DNA of 34,454 nt from Haplosporangium gracile (taxonomy: Eukaryota > Mortierellomycota > Mortierellomycetes > Mortierellales > Mortierellaceae). Numbering within the stretch: position 1 is the first letter of the stretch; every line of letters begins with the position of its first letter. Below, in pieces: positions 32,101-34,454 of this stretch. The position numbers were made by a program, and so were the translations under genes. The stretch lies in contig JAAAUF010000328.1 in the NCBI GenBank assembly GCA_015499985.1, positions 4,768-39,221 of the forward strand, read 5' to 3'. The notes under the pieces were generated by a model. It did not search any database. It saw only the letters and a program-made list of their open reading frames with translations, and was not told the origin of the DNA.

Positions 32101-33876
32101 ACGACCCCATGGCCAACTGTCGCATGACTCCCATCTTGACGCCCTCTGCTCCCCAGGGCGAGGCCAAAGATTACTTTGCTCTCCAGCCTGCCGAGGTCAC
32201 CCGAGCCAACGCCAACAACATCACCCTCCGAACTCGCGACAACAACTTTCTTTCCAACCGACAGTACTACCTCCACTCTCAGTGCGGATTCTTTGAGGAG
32301 TTCTTGTGGAACATATCGACCGAACGCTGGAAGGCTCAGGCCGTTCGCAAGCTCTCCTTTAACGAGTGCACTCAGGGCTGGCAAACGGACTTTAATCAGG
32401 AGGATAGCATGAGTCGATTTGGCGATGTCTTTCTGATCGATCTCAGTCCTACGACCAACCGAAATACCGCCGCTGTTTTGACCGACCAGGACCATGCACG
32501 TGTCTTTTTGGTCAAGCTCTCGCAGCTTCTCATGGACCGTGCCAAGAAACGTATCGGTACTGCCCGTCAGGCTTCGATTGTCTTGTTCTATCCCTTTGGC
32601 CACCCACCTTCGCTTGCCCAGGAGCCATTGCTATCATTGGGACAGTACTATCAGATTTCTCTTTGTCGCAAGCCCGTCTCGGAGAGAGCTTTGGGTGCCA
32701 TTATCAAAAAGCAGGTCGTGACCATCCAGGCTGCCGTCTCAGAGTGCGTTTCGGCCCCTGCCACCCCTGCTTGTCCATCTTCTCGCTCCAGCAGCGACTC
32801 GTCTAGCCGTCATCTCAGCTCAGAGACGATCGATAGCTTGGTCTCTGGGTCATCATCGTCTGATGAAGGATCGTCAGTGACTCGTCAGTCTGCTGGCATC
32901 TCTGCCACTACTGGAACTCTTCAGAAGGACAAGCCTGCTCGCGAGGCGTCGTCAACCCGCAAGGCTCCTTCCCCCACTGCCACTCAGGCCTCGCACGTCC
33001 GGTTTGCCAAGAGGAATGGTTCTGCACCCCGCCTAGCCTTGAATGGTGACGCTGTGGCCCCACCGGCGTCGTCATCGTCTTTGCCTTCGATCGAAAAGGC
33101 GTTGGCCAAAAAGAGTCTTCTTAAGCGTCCTATGAACAGCGTTCAGCAGCAGACCCGACCCAGTTTGGCCTCACAACAGAGCATCCAGGGCTTGAATGCG
33201 GCTGGCAAGCGTGTCTTGATTGTAGACGACAACTCGTTTAATCGCAACCTCCTCTTCCACCAATTGACCAAGCTGGGCGTTTCCAAGATTGACCAGGCTG
33301 GGTCCGGTCAGGAAGCTGTTGACATTTTCATTCCCGGCACACATGCGCTAGTCTTGATGGATCTCAAGATGCCTATCATGGGTGGATTTGAGGCGACGGC
33401 GTTGATCCGCAAGAAGGAGGTGGCGCACTGGGGCCCCGTCCTTGTCCAGCGATCGACAAAGGCTTGGCCAGAGAACTCCAGTCTTGAATCGGATCCATGG
33501 TCACCTGAGCGATTTGTTGCCGCTCCAGAGATCACGGAGCGACGAGGCAGCGGTGAGGGCGACAAGAAGTACGTTTACACCGAAAGTCAGTCTGAAATGA
33601 GCAAGTCGGCGACCGTTATTGCCGTTACCGCCGACTGGACCGCTGAAATAGGCGAGGATCGCGAGAAAGCAGCGGCCGGTGGCTTCGACGATGTTGTGGT
33701 TGTAAGTATTCCGCTCATGCATGCATGTATGCTTCCTCAACGTCATAAGTGCTTTGTTGGTTGTAGATCATGATCACTAATCGCATTCTGTTTCTTATCT
33801 CTGCTGTTATTAGAAACCCATCTCGCTGCCTTCTCTCTCAGTCCTTTTGGAGCGCTACACGGATTACCGCAATTAA
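29160..33876 (+). CDS. Multi-pass membrane hybrid histidine kinase with pseudo-receiver and receiver
   Basis: Six exons (29160-29679, 30028-30656, 30860-31068, 31203-31557, 31656-33701, 33814-33876) join in frame to 1273 residues. Residues 1-240 are a Ser/Thr-rich low-complexity N-terminus. About five to six hydrophobic spans lie at 265-422. The phospho-acceptor box is VSHELRTPL, with His450. The ATP-binding domain has an N box (GNLISNAIK, 563-571), G1 (DTGKGI, 600) and G2 (GTGLGL, 631). About 740-920 resembles a degenerate receiver (VFLIDLSPT with Asp833, then QYYQISLCRKPV). The C-terminal receiver is intact: VLIVDD (Asp1095-1096), MDLKMP with Asp1140, Thr1229 and Lys1254-Pro. It should relay phosphate from His450 to Asp1140, then to a histidine phosphotransfer protein. 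The ligand is unknown. ATG 29160 is the first in frame. AATAAA is near 34259. Confidence 0.95.
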
Positions 33877-34454
33877 ACGCATAGCCCTTTGGGTAGTGTG
33901 TAGGACGATATTATTTTCATGTCCATTTCTTTTTTTCTTTTCTTTTTTTCATTTCAATACCTGTACACTATATCTTTTTTCGCGCCTTTGCCCTCACTTT
34001 TTTTTTCTGAGGTTGGCTGCTGTACGACTATTTTCTTCCTTTTTTTTCCCATTTTTTTTTTTCGCCATGTGCTTTAGATATTCTTTGACGGCTCTCCCTT
34101 TTCTTCGTTTTTACTTTTCTTTCTTTCTTTCTTTTTTTTCTTCTTTCAGTTTGTTTCCTCGCAACACTCTGCAACTTGTAATCCTACCATGTATCAACAA
34201 CAACAACAACAACTACAAAAATCAATTGAAGCGCTCTGAGCTCGTTCTATGCTTGTAAAATAAAAAAAAAATCCGGCTCGAAGATAATTGCTTTAGGGTG
34301 TTGAGGATCCTATGGTTTTCTGGTGTACTTGCTTGGACCACTTACTTTGTATTTTGGTTTGTGGCGATGGTTCTATGAATACGGTCCTATGGTGGAAAAG
34401 TTTCTTAGCTATATAAAGACGAGCAGAGAAAGAGAGTGTGCGAACAGGGGGGGG
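33877..34454 (+). other. 3' flank of the hybrid kinase
   Basis: T-rich 3' untranslated-type sequence (33905-34145), a short CAA repeat (about 34194-34212) and AAAATAAAAAAAAA at 34257-34270, a likely cleavage/polyadenylation zone. No further gene is seen before the window ends in a G-run. Confidence 0.6.

Noticed and set aside
31647..32603. 318-codon minus-strand frame opposite the kinase
   Set aside because: It mirrors the codon bias of the sense exon; the sense strand carries the kinase G1 and G2 motifs.

Overview
This window looks like nuclear DNA of an intron-rich, early-diverging filamentous fungus. Protein resemblance and splice style (GTAAGT-like donors, CTAAY branch sites, mostly 50-500 nt introns) suggest Mortierellomycota/Mucoromycota; that placement is inference. 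I saw no tRNA, rRNA, CRISPR array or intact transposon. A 10-N assembly gap lies at 23651-23660.

Layout, left to right. 1-1121 (+): 3' part of a Ser/Thr/Pro-rich single-pass surface protein. 2621-2910 (+): ribosomal protein eL39, start-codon exon unresolved. 3927-6335 (+): FHA-domain protein with a C-terminal membrane anchor. 7135-8739 (-): GAR1, the H/ACA snoRNP core protein, five exons. 9449-11065 (-): ubiquitin-like plus SRA/YDG protein, a short relative of UHRF1, with an acidic open frame continuing past an in-frame TAG. 11681-15645 (+): 26S proteasome subunit RPN2/PSMD1, eleven exons, divergent from the UBL-SRA gene. 15646-29159 is gene-poor: a probable small membrane-protein gene (17766-18418, -), a candidate coiled-coil gene (20762-21356, +), several coding-like fragments, a perfect 34-bp inverted repeat abutting the gap, and a long pyrimidine-rich, microsatellite-rich stretch that probably includes the leader of the last gene. 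29160-33876 (+): multi-pass hybrid histidine kinase with a degenerate and an intact receiver domain.

The genes do not form one pathway. Three are housekeeping (eL39, GAR1, RPN2); three are signalling or chromatin readers (FHA, UBL-SRA, hybrid kinase). Exon joins for GAR1, UBL-SRA (exons 1-4), RPN2, FHA and the kinase were worked out by hand; all keep frame and reproduce family sequence across junctions. The most unusual items are the PHD/RING-less UBL-SRA protein with its interrupted tail, the kinase's pseudo-receiver and roughly 60-residue receiver insertion, the coding-like sequence inside GAR1 intron 2, and the hairpin at the gap.
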